A model generated the notes under the pieces. The model was not told the DNA's origin and made no database searches. It saw only the letters and a program-made list of their open reading frames with translations. 64,000 nt of DNA from JAVBQL01 sp031549085 (lineage in GTDB: Bacteria > Spirochaetota > GWE2-31-10 > MWDO01). Position numbers and translations under genes: made by a program. Shown here piece after piece: positions 28,008 to 36,871 of the stretch; positions within the stretch are counted from its first letter, which is position 1; each line of letters starts with the position of its first letter. The stretch spans positions 1 through 64,000 of the forward strand of contig JAVBQL010000003.1 in assembly GCA_031549085.1 (NCBI GenBank), read 5' to 3'.

Positions 28008-28740
28008 TAGAAATGTTTCTTCTAATGGTAATATATATTTATCTAATAACAAATATCTACTCTCTGTAGAAAATTTAAAAAAGAAATATAGTACAGATAG
28101 AGAGAGTCTAGAAATATTAAAGGGTATCAATTTAGGTGTACAACCAAATGAGAGCATTTCAATAACTGGGGAGAGTGGGTCTGGAAAATCAACGCTTCTA
28201 AATATGATAGGTGGATTGGATAATTTTGACTCTGGGATCGTAGAAATTTCAGGAGAGTCTATTGCAAATCTTAATGAAGATGAATTGGCATTTTTTAGAA
28301 ATAGAAAGATTGGTTTTATTTTTCAACAACACTACCTATTAGATGAGTTTAATACTCTTGAAAATGTTATGATCCCCTATTTGATTAATGATTTTAACAA
28401 AAATAGGGCTAAAAAGAGAGCAATGGAGCTTTTGACCATCGTTGGATTAGAGGATAGAGTTAGCCACTATCCAAATGAATTGTCAGGTGGTGAGAGGCAG
28501 CGTGTTGCAATTGCAAGAGCCTTTGTGAATAGTCCATCTCTTATACTGGCAGATGAACCAACTGGAAATTTGGATAGAGCAACCTCCAGTAAAGTTTTGG
28601 AGCTTCTATTTTCTATGACAAAAAATAGGGTTGTTGAGGGATATGATTTTTCACTGATTGTTGTTACACACTCCAAAGAGGTTGCGGCTATGGCAAACAG
28701 ACACTACAATCTTGCTAATGGAGTTTTGGTGGAGGAGTAG
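28000..28740 (+). CDS. LolD-type ABC ATPase
   Basis: A 246-residue ATPase overlapping the permease gene by 8 bp. Walker A GESGSGKST, Q-loop FIFQQHYLLDEF, signature LSGGERQRVAIARAF, Walker B LILADEPTGNLD and switch His VTHSKE are intact. FQQHYLLDEFNTLENV is characteristic of LolD. It would power extraction of lipoproteins from the inner membrane for transfer to LolA. The N-terminal 20 residues are longer than in E. coli LolD. Confidence 0.85.
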   Translation: MDNRNVSSNGNIYLSNNKYLLSVENLKKKYSTDRESLEILKGINLGVQPNESISITGESGSGKSTLLNMIGGLDNFDSGIVEISGESIANLNEDELAFFRNRKIGFIFQQHYLLDEFNTLENVMIPYLINDFNKNRAKKRAMELLTIVGLEDRVSHYPNELSGGERQRVAIARAFVNSPSLILADEPTGNLDRATSSKVLELLFSMTKNRVVEGYDFSLIVVTHSKEVAAMANRHYNLANGVLVEE

Positions 28741-28813
28741 TTTAATATTCCTCAAAGTCAGAAAAATAATATTATTAAATATTGATTAAAAAGATGAGGT
28801 GTAGAAAAAAAGT

Positions 28814-29368
28814 ATGAGTGAAATTGTGCGTTGCATGTGGGGTGATGCTGGCAGTGATCTTATGCGGGAATATCACGATAAAATTTGGGGCAAGCCATGT
28901 TTTGATGAGCAGCTACTATTTGAAAAGCTTATTCTTGATGGAGCACAGGCAGGACTTTCGTGGTCGTGTATATTGCATAAGCAAGAAAACTATCGTGTTG
29001 CATTTGATAACTTTGATATTAATAAAGTTGCCTCATACGGAGATGATAAAGTTGCTGAATTGCTCCAAAACAGTGGAATTGTGAGAAATAAATTAAAAAT
29101 CAATGCTGCAATTGGAAATGCACAAGCAACACTTAAGCTTGGTTCACTATCAGATTTTATTTGGGGCTATGTTAATGGACAACCAATCGTTAACCATTGG
29201 CGTGAACAGAGTGAAGTACCTGCAACATCTCCACTGTCAGATAAAATTAGTAAAGATCTGAAGCAGCTTGGTTTCAAATTTATAGGCAGTACAATAGTTT
29301 ATAGTTATCTTCAAGCTATTGGTGTGATAAATGATCATATTGAAGATTGTGAGTTCAAATATCGCTAA
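28814..29368 (+). CDS. tag: DNA-3-methyladenine glycosylase I
   Basis: A 184-residue protein that removes 3-methyladenine from alkylated DNA. CMWGDAGSDLMREYHDKIWGKP, ILDGAQAGLSW and the NHWREQSEVPATSPLSDKISKDLKQLGFKFIGSTI region are diagnostic. The zinc ligands are visible: Cys7 and His21 at the start, and His and Cys in the final INDHIEDCEF. Length matches the family (about 185-190). It probably begins its own transcript after the lol-type operon. Confidence 0.95.
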   Translation: MSEIVRCMWGDAGSDLMREYHDKIWGKPCFDEQLLFEKLILDGAQAGLSWSCILHKQENYRVAFDNFDINKVASYGDDKVAELLQNSGIVRNKLKINAAIGNAQATLKLGSLSDFIWGYVNGQPIVNHWREQSEVPATSPLSDKISKDLKQLGFKFIGSTIVYSYLQAIGVINDHIEDCEFKYR

Positions 29369-29455
29369 AGCAATAGAGCTTCTCTTATGATAGAGAGTAA
29401 GAATTATTGATCTGCTTTTGATAATTTTGAATATAAAAAATAATAGGGAGCTTTT

Positions 29456-29656
29456 ATGATAACATTAATTATAAATGGTAAAGAAGAGACAATAGAACCA
29501 ACAGATATAGATACATTTTTGAAATCACGCTCTATTGACAAAGAGGAAGTTGTTGTTGAACTAAATAAAAAAATATTAAAGAGAGACTCATTAAAAGATA
29601 TTACTCTTAATGATAATGATGTTCTAGAGGTAATCCGCTTTGTTGGGGGAGGCTAA
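29456..29656 (+). CDS. ThiS/MoaD-like sulfur carrier protein
   Basis: A 66-residue beta-grasp protein with an AGGGAG site. It starts LIINGKEETIEP and ends VIRFVGGG, the double-glycine tail that is adenylated and thiocarboxylated by an E1-like enzyme. ThiS normally serves thiazole synthesis, but no thiamine gene is near. Its stop lies 2 nt before the likely mnmA start, and the GGGGGAGG encoding its tail doubles as the mnmA ribosome binding site. A role as sulfur donor for tRNA thiolation is suggested by this context. No activating enzyme is in the window. Confidence 0.8.
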   Translation: MITLIINGKEETIEPTDIDTFLKSRSIDKEEVVVELNKKILKRDSLKDITLNDNDVLEVIRFVGGG

Positions 29657-29658
29657 AA

Positions 29659-30726
29659 ATTAACATACTACTTGGCTTGAGTGGGGGGGTAGATTCATCT
29701 GTAACACTTCACCTTCTCAAAGAGAGAGGTTTTAATCCGATAGGGGCAACAATGCTCTTTAATAATAATATCTTTACTCCAAATATAAGGGCTGATATTA
29801 ATACCTGTTTTAGTAATAAAAGTAGAGAGGATATTGATGAGATAAGAGCCTTGACGGATAGATTTGGTATCCAATTCTATGAGATAGATTTGTCATCGGA
29901 ATTTAGCAGCAGTGTTCTTACATATTTTAAAAATGAATACCTAAATGGCAGGACTCCAAATCCTTGTGTAGTATGTAATAGAGATATAAAGTTTGGAGTG
30001 CTGCTAAAAAAAGCAGAGGCACTTGGAATTAATTTTGATTATATCTCTACTGGACACTATGCCAAAGTTGAATATGATAAAATTAGTGAGCGTTATTTCT
30101 TAAAAAAAGCTAACGATTTAAAAAAAGATCAATCCTATTTTCTCTCTCTCCTCTCTCAAGATACTCTAAAAAAAGTGATTTTTCCTTTGGGTGATTTTAC
30201 AAAGGATGAGGTTCGTAGGCTTGGAAGAGAGCTTAGGCTTACATCTTCCAATAAAAAAGAGAGTCAAGATTTTTATACTGAAGATTTGAATGAGCTTTTT
30301 GATATAAAAAATTCAAAAGGAGATATAGTAAACTCTAAGGGAGATTTTTTTGGATACCATAGGGGAATTCATAACTATACAATAGGGCAGAGACGTGGCG
30401 TCAATGTAGCTGCAGGAGTACCCGTTTATGTAACAAAAATTGATAAATCAAATAATAAAATTATTATAGGTGAAGATTATGAGCTTCTTTCATCTAAACT
30501 AAAAGTTACTAATTTTAATTGGGTTTCAATTCCATCTCAAGAAAAATCTTTTAAAGCGGAGGGAAGGGTACGTTATAGACATAAGGAGACCCCATGTCTA
30601 ATCACTCCAATAGAGAGGGACTCTATTATTGTTGAGTTCGAGAAACCTGAGAGAGCCATAACTCCGGGACAGCTTTTTGTTGCCTATGATGGTGATTTGG
30701 TAATAGGTGCAGGCTTTATTGAGTAG
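29659..30726 (+). CDS. mnmA: tRNA 2-thiouridine synthase MnmA, probable ATT start
   Basis: A 355-residue MnmA: PP-loop LSGGVDSS, TPNPCVVCNRDIKFG, YISTGHYAKV, DQSYFLSLL, TIGQRRGVN and the C-terminal TPGQLFVAYDGD. It thiolates U34 of Lys, Glu and Gln tRNAs. No ATG/GTG exists upstream of the PP-loop. TTG 29677 lies inside the conserved GLSGG strand, whereas ATT 29659 follows GGGGGAGG by 6 nt and gives the usual N-terminus. The usual Asp-x-x-Cys is Cys-x-x-Cys here, and the second catalytic Cys (usually in SQDICF) is replaced (SQDFYT). Confidence 0.88.
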   Translation: MNILLGLSGGVDSSVTLHLLKERGFNPIGATMLFNNNIFTPNIRADINTCFSNKSREDIDEIRALTDRFGIQFYEIDLSSEFSSSVLTYFKNEYLNGRTPNPCVVCNRDIKFGVLLKKAEALGINFDYISTGHYAKVEYDKISERYFLKKANDLKKDQSYFLSLLSQDTLKKVIFPLGDFTKDEVRRLGRELRLTSSNKKESQDFYTEDLNELFDIKNSKGDIVNSKGDFFGYHRGIHNYTIGQRRGVNVAAGVPVYVTKIDKSNNKIIIGEDYELLSSKLKVTNFNWVSIPSQEKSFKAEGRVRYRHKETPCLITPIERDSIIVEFEKPERAITPGQLFVAYDGDLVIGAGFIE

Positions 30727-30764
30727 GTTTAAATAAACTATATATATTTATTAAGGAAGAAACT

Positions 30765-31748
30765 ATTAATAAAAAAGCAATAATTTTAATTTCAGGTGGA
30801 TTAGATTCTATCATAGCACTTAATCTCATTCGTTCTCAAGGGATAGAGTGTGTTGGGATATCCTTTTATTCTCCTTTCTTTTCAAATACACTTCCAAAAG
30901 AGGTTAAAGATAAGTTTAACTTTGAGTACCATGAAGTTGAGGTGGGAGAGGACTATATAGAGATGCTAAAAAAGCCAGCTCATGGATATGGTTCATCAAT
31001 GAATCCATGTATTGATTGCAAAATATATATGATGAAAAAAGCAAAAGAGATGATGGATAAATATGATGCAAGTTTTATTGTAAGCGGAGAGGTTTTAGGA
31101 CAGAGGCCAATGTCACAGCATAAGGCTGCTCTTTTAGAGATAGAGAGAAAAGCAGATGTTAAAGGAATTCTTTTAAGACCACTATCAGCACACTTTTTTG
31201 AACCAACTCTTCCAGAGATAGAGGGAATTATTGATAGAAATAAACTTTTCTCTATTGAGGGGCGTGGGAGAAAAACTCAACTTGAACTTATTAATAATTT
31301 TGAGATTCAAGATTTTTCTCCTGTTGGTGGTGGTTGTATTTTGACAGATAAACTTTTTAAAAAAAAATTTGAAGATCTATTAGAACATAATGAATCAACT
31401 AAGCTTTCTTCCTTATATATATTAAAGTTTGGAAGACATTTTAGATATAAAAATAGTAAGATTGTTGTTGGCAGGAGTGAGTGGGAGAATAATCTTCTTA
31501 TTAAATATAAATCTGATGATGATTATATTTTGTCTCTTGCTGATATCCCAGGACCAATTGTTGTTTTGCGGGGAGAGAAGAGCCATGAATCCGTAAACTT
31601 TGCAGCCAATCTTGTTTTGTACTATTCTGATTGTAATGATAGTAGCAGTGAGGTTGAGTGTTCGAATAAAACAGATCTATCTATTATAAAAGCTATTAAA
31701 ATAGATAAAGAAAGTGTTGATTTCTACAATATTGCACTAAAAAAATAG
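30765..31748 (+). CDS. PP-loop tRNA thiolation-like protein, probable ATT start
   Basis: A 327-residue protein related to MnmA/ThiI-type thiolases. The PP-loop ISGGLDS lies at its N-terminus, MNPCIDCKIYMM is a CxxC motif, FIVSGEVLGQRPMSQH, and a later SPVGGGCILTD gives a third Cys. The first canonical start (GTG 30942) would delete the ATP-binding PP-loop, so it cannot be right for an active enzyme. ATT 30765 lies 5 nt after AAGGAAG. It is third in the cluster with the sulfur carrier and mnmA, so it probably thiolates a second tRNA position. Substrate unproven. Confidence 0.75.
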   Translation: MNKKAIILISGGLDSIIALNLIRSQGIECVGISFYSPFFSNTLPKEVKDKFNFEYHEVEVGEDYIEMLKKPAHGYGSSMNPCIDCKIYMMKKAKEMMDKYDASFIVSGEVLGQRPMSQHKAALLEIERKADVKGILLRPLSAHFFEPTLPEIEGIIDRNKLFSIEGRGRKTQLELINNFEIQDFSPVGGGCILTDKLFKKKFEDLLEHNESTKLSSLYILKFGRHFRYKNSKIVVGRSEWENNLLIKYKSDDDYILSLADIPGPIVVLRGEKSHESVNFAANLVLYYSDCNDSSSEVECSNKTDLSIIKAIKIDKESVDFYNIALKK

Positions 31749-31941
31749 TTTTAAATTCTACTTTTTTTGATAAATTTTACTATCAAATAATAAGAAAACT
31801 TGACTTTGAGCCTTATAAATGATAGTCTTTGAGATTAAAATATTAGTGTGGATATTTTTTTATTAGTTTTATAACTAAAAATAAATTTATAAACGAAGGT
31901 TACTTCGTAATAAAAACTGTTAATTTAAAAAGGAAAAATTG

Positions 31942-32361
31942 ATGAATAATCTCTATTTTATGATTGCAAACAAATCCGCTTCTCCAGCAGGCTCTGCAGG
32001 AGATCCAATGATTATGATCGTTATGATGGTTGTCTTTATAGCATTTTTCTACTTTTTTATTGTTAGACCTCAAAACAAGAGAAAAAAAGAGATGGAAAAA
32101 TTGCTTAATGCTTTAAAGAGCGGTGACAAAGTTGTTACTATTGGAGGAGCGCATGGAAAAGTTGTCAGAGTGAAAGATGATACGGTTACTATAAAAGTTG
32201 ACGATAAAGCTGAAATAACTTTTGATAAAAATGCTATTGCTCGTGTAGTAGATGAAAGTAAAGAGAAAGCAAAAGAGAAAGAATCAAAAGATGTGAAGAG
32301 TGTTAAAGATGTAGAGAAGGGAGAGGAATCCACAGAAGCTACTACTGAAGACAAATCTTAA
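31942..32361 (+). CDS. yajC: Preprotein translocase subunit YajC
   Basis: A 139-residue protein starting at ATG 31942 (AAGGA at 31930-31934). One N-terminal helix is followed by FFYFFIVRPQNKRKKEMEKLLNALKSGDKVVTIGG, the YajC signature. The C-terminal 40 residues are a Lys/Glu/Ser-rich tail longer than usual. YajC associates with SecDF, encoded immediately downstream in the classic order. Confidence 0.93.
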   Translation: MNNLYFMIANKSASPAGSAGDPMIMIVMMVVFIAFFYFFIVRPQNKRKKEMEKLLNALKSGDKVVTIGGAHGKVVRVKDDTVTIKVDDKAEITFDKNAIARVVDESKEKAKEKESKDVKSVKDVEKGEESTEATTEDKS

Positions 32362-32429
32362 AAAACTATTTTTTATTGCAAAGATATTTATTCTAAAATT
32401 AGATCTTAAGTTTAATGGAGTTTTGAACT

Positions 32430-34220
32430 ATGAAAAAAAGCAGCAGACTGATATTGCTTATCCTCTTGATTTGTGGGAGTCTTTTTATATTGTATCCCAC
32501 TATAAAATGGTATGCTATATTTGATGATAAGGAGAAGGCAGAAGCTTCCATATCACCAGAGAGAATGAAGTATGAAATAGGGAAAAAAGTTAGCTCTTCT
32601 ATGATAAAACTGCAAGATGGTGAGGAATTAAAAGGAGAAATCTCTTATATAAAGAAAGAGTATAAAAAAGAGATGAAACGAATGAGAGTTTCAACTAGCT
32701 CTAAAATAGAATCCTTTAAAGATATGGAGACAGAGCTAAAAAGATTGAAGAAAAAAGATTCGCTTGTAGAGCAGTTTTTCAAAACTACATTAGAAAATTA
32801 TTATAATGAACAATATACAAAAAAGAAAAAGGTTAAAGATAATGCTATAAAGCTTGGTCTAGATTTGCAGGGAGGAGCTTATGCGGTTGTTACTGTAAAT
32901 TTTGATCATCCAACTGTTAAAGAGAGATATCCAAACGGTTTTACTCAATCAGAAAAAGATGCTGCTATAGATAGTGCGGTACAAATGATAGAAAATCGTA
33001 TCAATAAATATGGTATATCTGAAACCTCTATCCAAAAACTGAAAGATCAAGAGAAGATAGTTATAAACCTCCCTGGAGTTAAAGAGGCAACAGAACTTAG
33101 GCAGATAATAGAGACTGCAGGTGTATTAGAGTTTAAACTTGTTTCCAAGGCTGGTTCTGATGAACTTGCAAAAGTTTATGGGGAGTATGCTAAGGCTGGT
33201 AAACCCATAACAAATTCTAAAGATGAAATTTTACCTGAAGTAATTGCAAGATTGCCAGCAGATACTCAAGTATTACCACTAAGCAAGAAAGATAAGTGGG
33301 GAGTTGAAAGCTCTGATAAGGAGTTTGTTGTTGTTGATAGTGAGTCTCTATTGGGGCAAAACATGAAGATAACAAATGCTACTGCTGAACAGGCTCAAGA
33401 TATAGGAAGACAAGGTCAATATGTTGTTAACTTTGAACTTAGCAGTCAAGATGCTAAAAAATGGGAAAAAGTAACTGGGGATAATATTGGAAAACAGATT
33501 GCGATCATATTGGATGGTGTTGTTCTCTTCTCTCCTGTTGTTAATGAGAAGATCTCAGGAGGAAGAAGCCAAATTAGTTTGGGCAATTCACCTTATGAAG
33601 AGGTCAGCAACTTGGCTCTTATTTTAAAGACAGGAAGCCTATCTGTTCCGCTGGAGATATCTGAAGAAAATAGTGTTGGAGCCTCTTTAGGACTGGACAC
33701 TATAAGAAAGGGACTTTTTGCATGTATTATGGGTGGTATCTTTGTTGTATCGTTTATGATACTTTGGTATAGCTTAGGCGGTCTTTTTGCTGATGTATCT
33801 GTAATTTTGAATATCTTTTTCCTTGTAACTGGGCTTGCCTTACTCAAAGGAACACTTACTCTTCCGGGGCTGGCAGGTATTGTATTGACTGTTGGAATGG
33901 CAGTAGATGCTAATATTATTATTTATGAACGTATAAAAGAGGAGTTTCGAACAGGAAAAACATTTAAGACATCTGTTATTCTAGGGTTTGATAGGGCCTT
34001 TTGGACAATATTTGACTCAAATCTAACAACATTTGCAGCGGCTTTTGGACTTTCACTATTTGGAACAGGACCAATAAAGGGGTTTGCTGTAACACTTTGT
34101 CTTGGTATTCTTTCAACAATGTTTACAGCTCTTTTTGTTACAAGATTACAGTTTGACGCACTTGTTTCTGGTAAAAAAGATATAAGTTCACTTAGAGTAT
34201 TGAACTGGAGGGGAAAATAG
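32430..34220 (+). CDS. secD: Protein translocase subunit SecD
   Basis: A 596-residue SecD. A first helix (about 5-27) is followed by a Lys/Glu-rich periplasmic segment. LGLDLQGGAYAVVTV is the conserved P1 head entry, IENRINKYGISE the next motif, and DGVVLFSPVVNEKISGG the P1 base. Five helices from about 425 onward include VGMAVDANIIIYERIKEE, holding the proton-pathway Asp. SecDF uses the proton gradient to pull exported proteins across the membrane. The lengthened coiled segment near residues 35-125 is unusual. Confidence 0.95.
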   Translation: MKKSSRLILLILLICGSLFILYPTIKWYAIFDDKEKAEASISPERMKYEIGKKVSSSMIKLQDGEELKGEISYIKKEYKKEMKRMRVSTSSKIESFKDMETELKRLKKKDSLVEQFFKTTLENYYNEQYTKKKKVKDNAIKLGLDLQGGAYAVVTVNFDHPTVKERYPNGFTQSEKDAAIDSAVQMIENRINKYGISETSIQKLKDQEKIVINLPGVKEATELRQIIETAGVLEFKLVSKAGSDELAKVYGEYAKAGKPITNSKDEILPEVIARLPADTQVLPLSKKDKWGVESSDKEFVVVDSESLLGQNMKITNATAEQAQDIGRQGQYVVNFELSSQDAKKWEKVTGDNIGKQIAIILDGVVLFSPVVNEKISGGRSQISLGNSPYEEVSNLALILKTGSLSVPLEISEENSVGASLGLDTIRKGLFACIMGGIFVVSFMILWYSLGGLFADVSVILNIFFLVTGLALLKGTLTLPGLAGIVLTVGMAVDANIIIYERIKEEFRTGKTFKTSVILGFDRAFWTIFDSNLTTFAAAFGLSLFGTGPIKGFAVTLCLGILSTMFTALFVTRLQFDALVSGKKDISSLRVLNWRGK

Positions 34221-34223
34221 TAA

Positions 34224-35552
34224 ATGAAAACTAAAATTAATTTTGTAAAATTAAGAAAACCAACATTGGTACTTTCAATAATATTGGTTCTTCTATCTCT
34301 ATTTTTTGTATTCGGCCCAAAAAACTTAAATCTGGGGCCTTTTACACCTAAGGGTTTTAATCTTGGTATAGATTTTAAGGGTGGTGTTGTTCACCAATTG
34401 ATAGTATATTCGGGTATTCCAGTATCTGATGTAAGAGAATTTTCGGAAGAGTCTGGTCTTGGAAATGAGATTCAAGAAGTTATTATTAGAGATGATGGCA
34501 GGATTGGAAAAGAATCTACCTCCTATTTGATAAAGGCTACGATCTCTGATGCAAAAAAAATGAGTGATGCTTCAGAAAAAGAGCGAGCAATCCTATTAGA
34601 TACCACAAAAGATAGTGCTACAGAAGATATAAATAGTGAAGAGACTATGACAGATGCCAAATTGATAGAGAGTAGAGTTAAGAATCTCTATAAGTTGATA
34701 TCTGAAAAATATGGTGAGACTTATGAGCTTACAGGAGAAGAGCTTATAAAAGCTAATAAACTCTATCCTAATTCAAATATCCCTGGGGAAATCCCAGAGC
34801 TCCGAACTGATGATAAAAGAGTAGTTAAAAATGTAGTGAAGGAGAGTGAAAACACTATATCAACTTCATATTCTAAAAACCTACAAAAACAGGCGTTTTT
34901 TCTTGTGTTGTTTATATTAGGTGTTATGCTTCTCTATATTTCAATTAGATTTAAATTTCAATTTGCTCTTGGAGGAGTTATTGGTTTAATTCACAATACA
35001 ATTATTGCTCTTGGTTTTATATCTATCACAGGACTTGAATTTGATATGACACTGGTTGCGGCAATGCTTACCCTTATTGGATACTCAATAAATGATACCA
35101 TTGTTATTTTTGATAGAATAAGAGAGAACTATAATATTATGAAAGGGTTCTCTTCAAATCAAATATTTAATACTTCCATTAATCAAACTTTAAGTCGAAC
35201 ACTTGCAACCTCTTTTACAACTCTACTTGCTCTAGTTGCAATAATGATTTGGGGTGGTAGCAAGCTATTTGGTTTTGCCATTACACTCTTTGTTGGTATT
35301 ATTGTAGGAACATATGCTTCTATATTTGTTGCCTCTCCAGTAGTATCTCTATGGGAGAAGATTTTTAATAAAAAAGATAGAGAGCTTATAGATAAAGAGC
35401 AGGCAAAAGAGAAAGATAAAAAAATTATTATGGAAAATAGTGATAGTGAAGTACCAGATAAAGAACAAATATTACAAGAGATAAAAGAGGAGTCCTCGGT
35501 CTCTATTTCTAAAAGTAAGCTAAAAAAACTTTCTGATAAAAAGAAAAAATAA
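34224..35552 (+). CDS. secF: Protein translocase subunit SecF
   Basis: A 442-residue SecF, 3 bp after secD. FNLGIDFKGGVVHQL is the conserved N-terminal motif. Five helices follow a large periplasmic domain, with LTLIGYSINDTIVIFDRIREN as the hallmark, then LSRTLATSFTTLLAL. There is an insertion of about 90 residues in the periplasmic domain (charged, residues about 100-195) and a Lys/Glu-rich C-terminal tail. Typical SecF proteins have about 300-320 residues, so both extensions are notable. Confidence 0.95.
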   Translation: MKTKINFVKLRKPTLVLSIILVLLSLFFVFGPKNLNLGPFTPKGFNLGIDFKGGVVHQLIVYSGIPVSDVREFSEESGLGNEIQEVIIRDDGRIGKESTSYLIKATISDAKKMSDASEKERAILLDTTKDSATEDINSEETMTDAKLIESRVKNLYKLISEKYGETYELTGEELIKANKLYPNSNIPGEIPELRTDDKRVVKNVVKESENTISTSYSKNLQKQAFFLVLFILGVMLLYISIRFKFQFALGGVIGLIHNTIIALGFISITGLEFDMTLVAAMLTLIGYSINDTIVIFDRIRENYNIMKGFSSNQIFNTSINQTLSRTLATSFTTLLALVAIMIWGGSKLFGFAITLFVGIIVGTYASIFVASPVVSLWEKIFNKKDRELIDKEQAKEKDKKIIMENSDSEVPDKEQILQEIKEESSVSISKSKLKKLSDKKKK

Positions 35553-35575
35553 TTTTTTAAAGTTTAAGGGGTGAT

Positions 35576-35794
35576 ATGCAAAAAGAGGAGCCTATAGAAT
35601 TAACAGGAGTTGTAACACAAGCTCTACCAAATGCGATGTTTAAAGTAAAAACTAACAACGGATATGAAATATTGGCACAACTCTCTGGAAAGATGAGAAA
35701 ATATTACATAACTATTGTACCAGGAGATAAAGTTACTGTGGAGGTATCTCCATATGATCTGACTAGAGGTAGAATAGTTTTTAGAGATAAGTAG
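35576..35794 (+). CDS. infA: Translation initiation factor IF-1
   Basis: A 72-residue S1/OB-fold protein with AAGGGG before ATG. EEPIELTGVVTQALPNAMFKV, LSGKMRKYYI and PGDKVTVEVSPYDLTRGRI leave no doubt. IF-1 occupies the ribosomal A site during initiation. It is probably co-transcribed with the sec genes and rpsU. Confidence 0.97.
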   Translation: MQKEEPIELTGVVTQALPNAMFKVKTNNGYEILAQLSGKMRKYYITIVPGDKVTVEVSPYDLTRGRIVFRDK

Positions 35795-35847
35795 AAATTT
35801 TGATTTGTTCTATAAAAATCTAAACAAAGAGGTAGGTGAGATTTTAA

Positions 35848-36051
35848 TTGGCAGAAATTATAGTTTATAGTGATGAAAATTTTGAAAAATCATTAAAAAG
35901 ATTTAAAAAAGTTATTGAAAGAGAGGGAATTCTTCTTGAAGTAAAAAAAAGAAGATACTACACAAAACCTGCAGCTGAGAAGCATGAAAAACTAAAGAAA
36001 ATGGAAAGAAAACGCAAAAAGAAAATGATGCGTGGGAAAAAATTTTATTAG
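35848..36051 (+). CDS. rpsU: 30S ribosomal protein S21
   Basis: A 67-residue basic protein starting at TTG with AGGTGAG upstream. ENFEKSLKRFKKVIEREGILLEVKKRRYYTKPAAEKHEKLKKMERKR-type sequence is S21 throughout; the end is a run of Lys/Arg. S21 acts in initiation on the 30S subunit. Next to infA it forms a small translation-initiation cluster. Confidence 0.95.
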   Translation: MAEIIVYSDENFEKSLKRFKKVIEREGILLEVKKRRYYTKPAAEKHEKLKKMERKRKKKMMRGKKFY

Positions 36052-36117
36052 ATTTTTCTTGTTTTTTTTGAAAATACTGTTATACTTATATAGTATTAAA
36101 TTAATAGTGTGGATTTT

Positions 36118-36480
36118 ATGAATAAATATTTTATCTTTATTATTGCTTTTATCTTTTTAATTTGTTCATGTAAGGATATAGGCAGACCAAATAGCAGTGG
36201 AAGTTTTTCTGTTATAAATTATTCAGATAAGACTATTGAGTTCATTTGGCTTACAAAAAAAGGTGAGCTATATCCAACAGCCAAAAACCTTGATATTGGA
36301 TATGGTAAATCATTCAATATAGATGGAGTAGAGGCTGGTATTTATGATATTGCTATAGATTTTAAGGGCGAATACAACTCATTTAATTCAAAGAAAGATA
36401 GAAATTTGTGTCTAACAATAGAATCTGGTATTAAGAAAGTTTGGGTTGTTGATGCTTCCGGTGATATTATTAGGAACTAG
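36118..36480 (+). CDS. Small lipoprotein
   Basis: A 120-residue lipoprotein from ATG 36118, the in-frame GTG 36109 being an alternative. The signal sequence ends in a lipobox (LICSCKD). The mature part is a small beta protein (SFSVINYSDKTIEFIWL, GKSFNIDGVEAGIYDIAIDF) resembling immunoglobulin-like or transthyretin-like folds, without a recognised family. A terminator follows directly, so it is monocistronic or last of the rpsU transcript. Confidence 0.6.
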   Translation: MNKYFIFIIAFIFLICSCKDIGRPNSSGSFSVINYSDKTIEFIWLTKKGELYPTAKNLDIGYGKSFNIDGVEAGIYDIAIDFKGEYNSFNSKKDRNLCLTIESGIKKVWVVDASGDIIRN

Positions 36481-36506
36481 AAACTTAAAGTATTTTTGAA
36501 ATTTTG

Positions 36507-36552
36507 TTATGGTCTTGAGTCTATTTAATGGTTCAAGACCATATTTTTTGTT
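36507..36552 (+). terminator. Intrinsic terminator
   Basis: ATGGTCTTGA and TCAAGACCAT pair around a roughly 14-nt loop and are followed by ATTTTTTG. It ends the lipoprotein transcript. Confidence 0.85.
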
Positions 36553-36586
36553 CTAAACTAAATAATATTTTTGTAGAGTCTAATTT

Positions 36587-36871
36587 ATGAAAGTTATTGA
36601 GCTAATTGGTATTGTTGCTGGGATTTTGACAACATTTGCATTTTTTCCTCAAATAATAAAGATATTTTCCTCAGGAAAGGTTGAAGGTTTATCCATTATG
36701 ACCTACTCTATTTTCTCTTTTGGTGTTTTTCTATGGATTATATATGGACTATTTCTTCATTCTATTCCTTTAATACTTGCTAATAGTGTTACTTTGGTTT
36801 TGAATTTAACTATATTACTTTTTATTATTATAAAAAATAATAGCAATAGAGTAAAAAACAGTGATAAATAA
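36587..36871 (+). CDS. SemiSWEET-type sugar transporter
   Basis: A 94-residue membrane protein with three helices, the size of a bacterial SemiSWEET half-transporter. The PQ motif is in the first helix (FAFFPQIIKIF), followed by VEGLSIMTYSIFSFGVFLWIIYGL, which matches the MtN3/saliva domain. SemiSWEETs dimerise to move sugars such as sucrose or glucose by facilitated diffusion. The end overlaps the next ORF by 11 bp. The natural substrate is not predictable. Confidence 0.9.
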   Translation: MKVIELIGIVAGILTTFAFFPQIIKIFSSGKVEGLSIMTYSIFSFGVFLWIIYGLFLHSIPLILANSVTLVLNLTILLFIIIKNNSNRVKNSDK

